A stretch of 64,000 nt of DNA from Microbispora oryzae. Its GTDB lineage: Bacteria; Actinomycetota; Actinomycetes; Streptosporangiales; Streptosporangiaceae. Of the stretch, positions 63,645-64,000 are shown one piece after another; positions within the stretch are counted from its first letter, which is position 1, and each line of letters opens with the position of its first letter. The notes under the pieces are model-generated. The model did no database searches. It worked only from the letters and a program-made list of their open reading frames with translations, and had not been told where the DNA came from. The stretch spans positions 265,457 through 329,456 of the forward strand of contig NZ_JAFCNB010000007.1 in assembly GCF_017896165.1 (NCBI RefSeq), written 5' to 3'. The position numbers were made by a program, and so were the translations under genes.

Positions 63645-63673
63645 TTGACAGAAATCTTCCAGGCGGCGAGAAT
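63645..63673 (+). promoter_or_regulatory. rRNA operon promoter candidate, downstream
   Basis: Consensus -35 TTGACA (63645-63650), 17-bp spacer, -10 GAGAAT (63668-63673). Confidence 0.6.
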
Positions 63674-63877
63674 AGAGACACAACGAAATGAACGCCCCGG
63701 AGTTCGGGTCTCGCGGTTTGCGGGTTCGGGTGATGGTGATCGCGTCCGTTTCTTGAGAACTCAACAGCGTGTTAAAAGCCAGTGCATTTATGCATGAACC
63801 CCGTCTTTTATGACGGATTCCTTTGTGGCATTCCAATGTTGTGTTGGGGTGCTGCTGGGGTTGAATTTTTCAGGCAT

Positions 63878-64000
63878 TGTTTGGAGAGTTTGATCCTGGC
63901 TCAGGACGAACGCTGGCGGCGTGCTTAACACATGCAAGTCGAGCGGAAAGGCCCTTCGGGGTACTCGAGCGGCGAACGGGTGAGTAACACGTGAGTGACC
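63878..64000 (+). rRNA. rrs: 16S ribosomal RNA, 5' end (partial)
   Basis: The universal start GAGAGTTTGATCCTGGCTCAG region begins at about 63884, followed by AACGCTGGCGGCGTGCTTAA and GTCGAGCGGAAAGGCC. The mature 5' end is estimated at 63878 by counting from E. coli. The gene continues past the right edge. The variable region 1 stem is short, as in Streptosporangiaceae-like actinomycetes. Confidence 0.97.

Larger units (their letters stand above)
63138..63877. other. rRNA operon promoter and leader region
   Basis: About 740 bp without a convincing protein gene. The right half becomes AT-richer and carries at least two sigma-70-type promoter candidates, the TTGAGAACTCAA dyad with the following GTTAAAAGCCAGTGC at 63753-63784 (a pattern commonly found in actinobacterial pre-16S leaders), and the 16S start. 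The left part should also carry the promoter of the AI-2E-family gene. Confidence 0.75.

Overview
The window is high-GC actinobacterial DNA. The partial 16S rRNA at the right edge, the conservon operons and the order ffh / rpsP-rimM-trmD-rplS / lepB / rnhB / rpsB-tsf-pyrH-frr-cdsA-rlmN all point to a filamentous actinomycete. Streptosporangiaceae-like is my best guess from the 16S start and gene style, not a proven placement.

Layout. (1) 1-16878 holds three conservons (sensor-kinase-like CvnA, roadblock CvnB, DUF742 CvnC, small GTPase CvnD). The first is cut by the left edge. Copies 2 and 3 share blocks of identical DNA. Between them, on the minus strand, lies a five-gene operon for an NMT1/SsuA-type ABC importer ending in an O-methyltransferase. 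(2) 16971-24894 is housekeeping: ffh, a DUF4232 lipoprotein, rpsP-khpA, a strong terminator, rimM-trmD, rplS, two signal peptidases, rnhB and a DUF2469 gene. (3) 25096-32820 carries an M23 peptidase, xerC, dprA, comM and yraN in an order inverted relative to mycobacteria, plus a scar where an SDR gene and a divergent LysR gene have both lost their 5' halves, and a CoA-transferase gene next to the boundary. (4) 33103-39751 is rpsB-tsf-pyrH-frr-cdsA, a SUFU-domain gene and rlmN. (5) 39759-42803 holds an ABC exporter pair and a secreted M1 metallopeptidase.

(6) 42863-52186 looks like an agmatine/putrescine utilisation island: ureohydrolase, cyclase-family hydrolase, divergent Lrp/AsnC regulator, aminoaldehyde dehydrogenase, a PotADBC-type importer and an FAD amine oxidase. 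The parts fit import of a polyamine, oxidation to an aminoaldehyde and then to an amino acid. (7) 52199-63137 is accessory: a phosphotriesterase-like protein lacking most metal ligands, a GT4 glycosyltransferase behind a 28-bp perfect palindrome, an SDR, membrane proteins, an F420-type oxidoreductase, a LysE exporter, an SBP56/methanethiol-oxidase pair, a GT87-like membrane protein and an AI-2E-family transporter. (8) 63138-64000 is the promoter/leader of an rRNA operon and the first ~120 nt of 16S rRNA.

No CRISPR array, insertion sequence, prophage or tRNA gene was seen. The most unusual signals are the patchy identity between conservons 2 and 3, the double-truncation scar at about 27.5 kb, the inverted dprA block and several long perfect inverted repeats between genes. 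All identity and pattern statements come from reading by eye.
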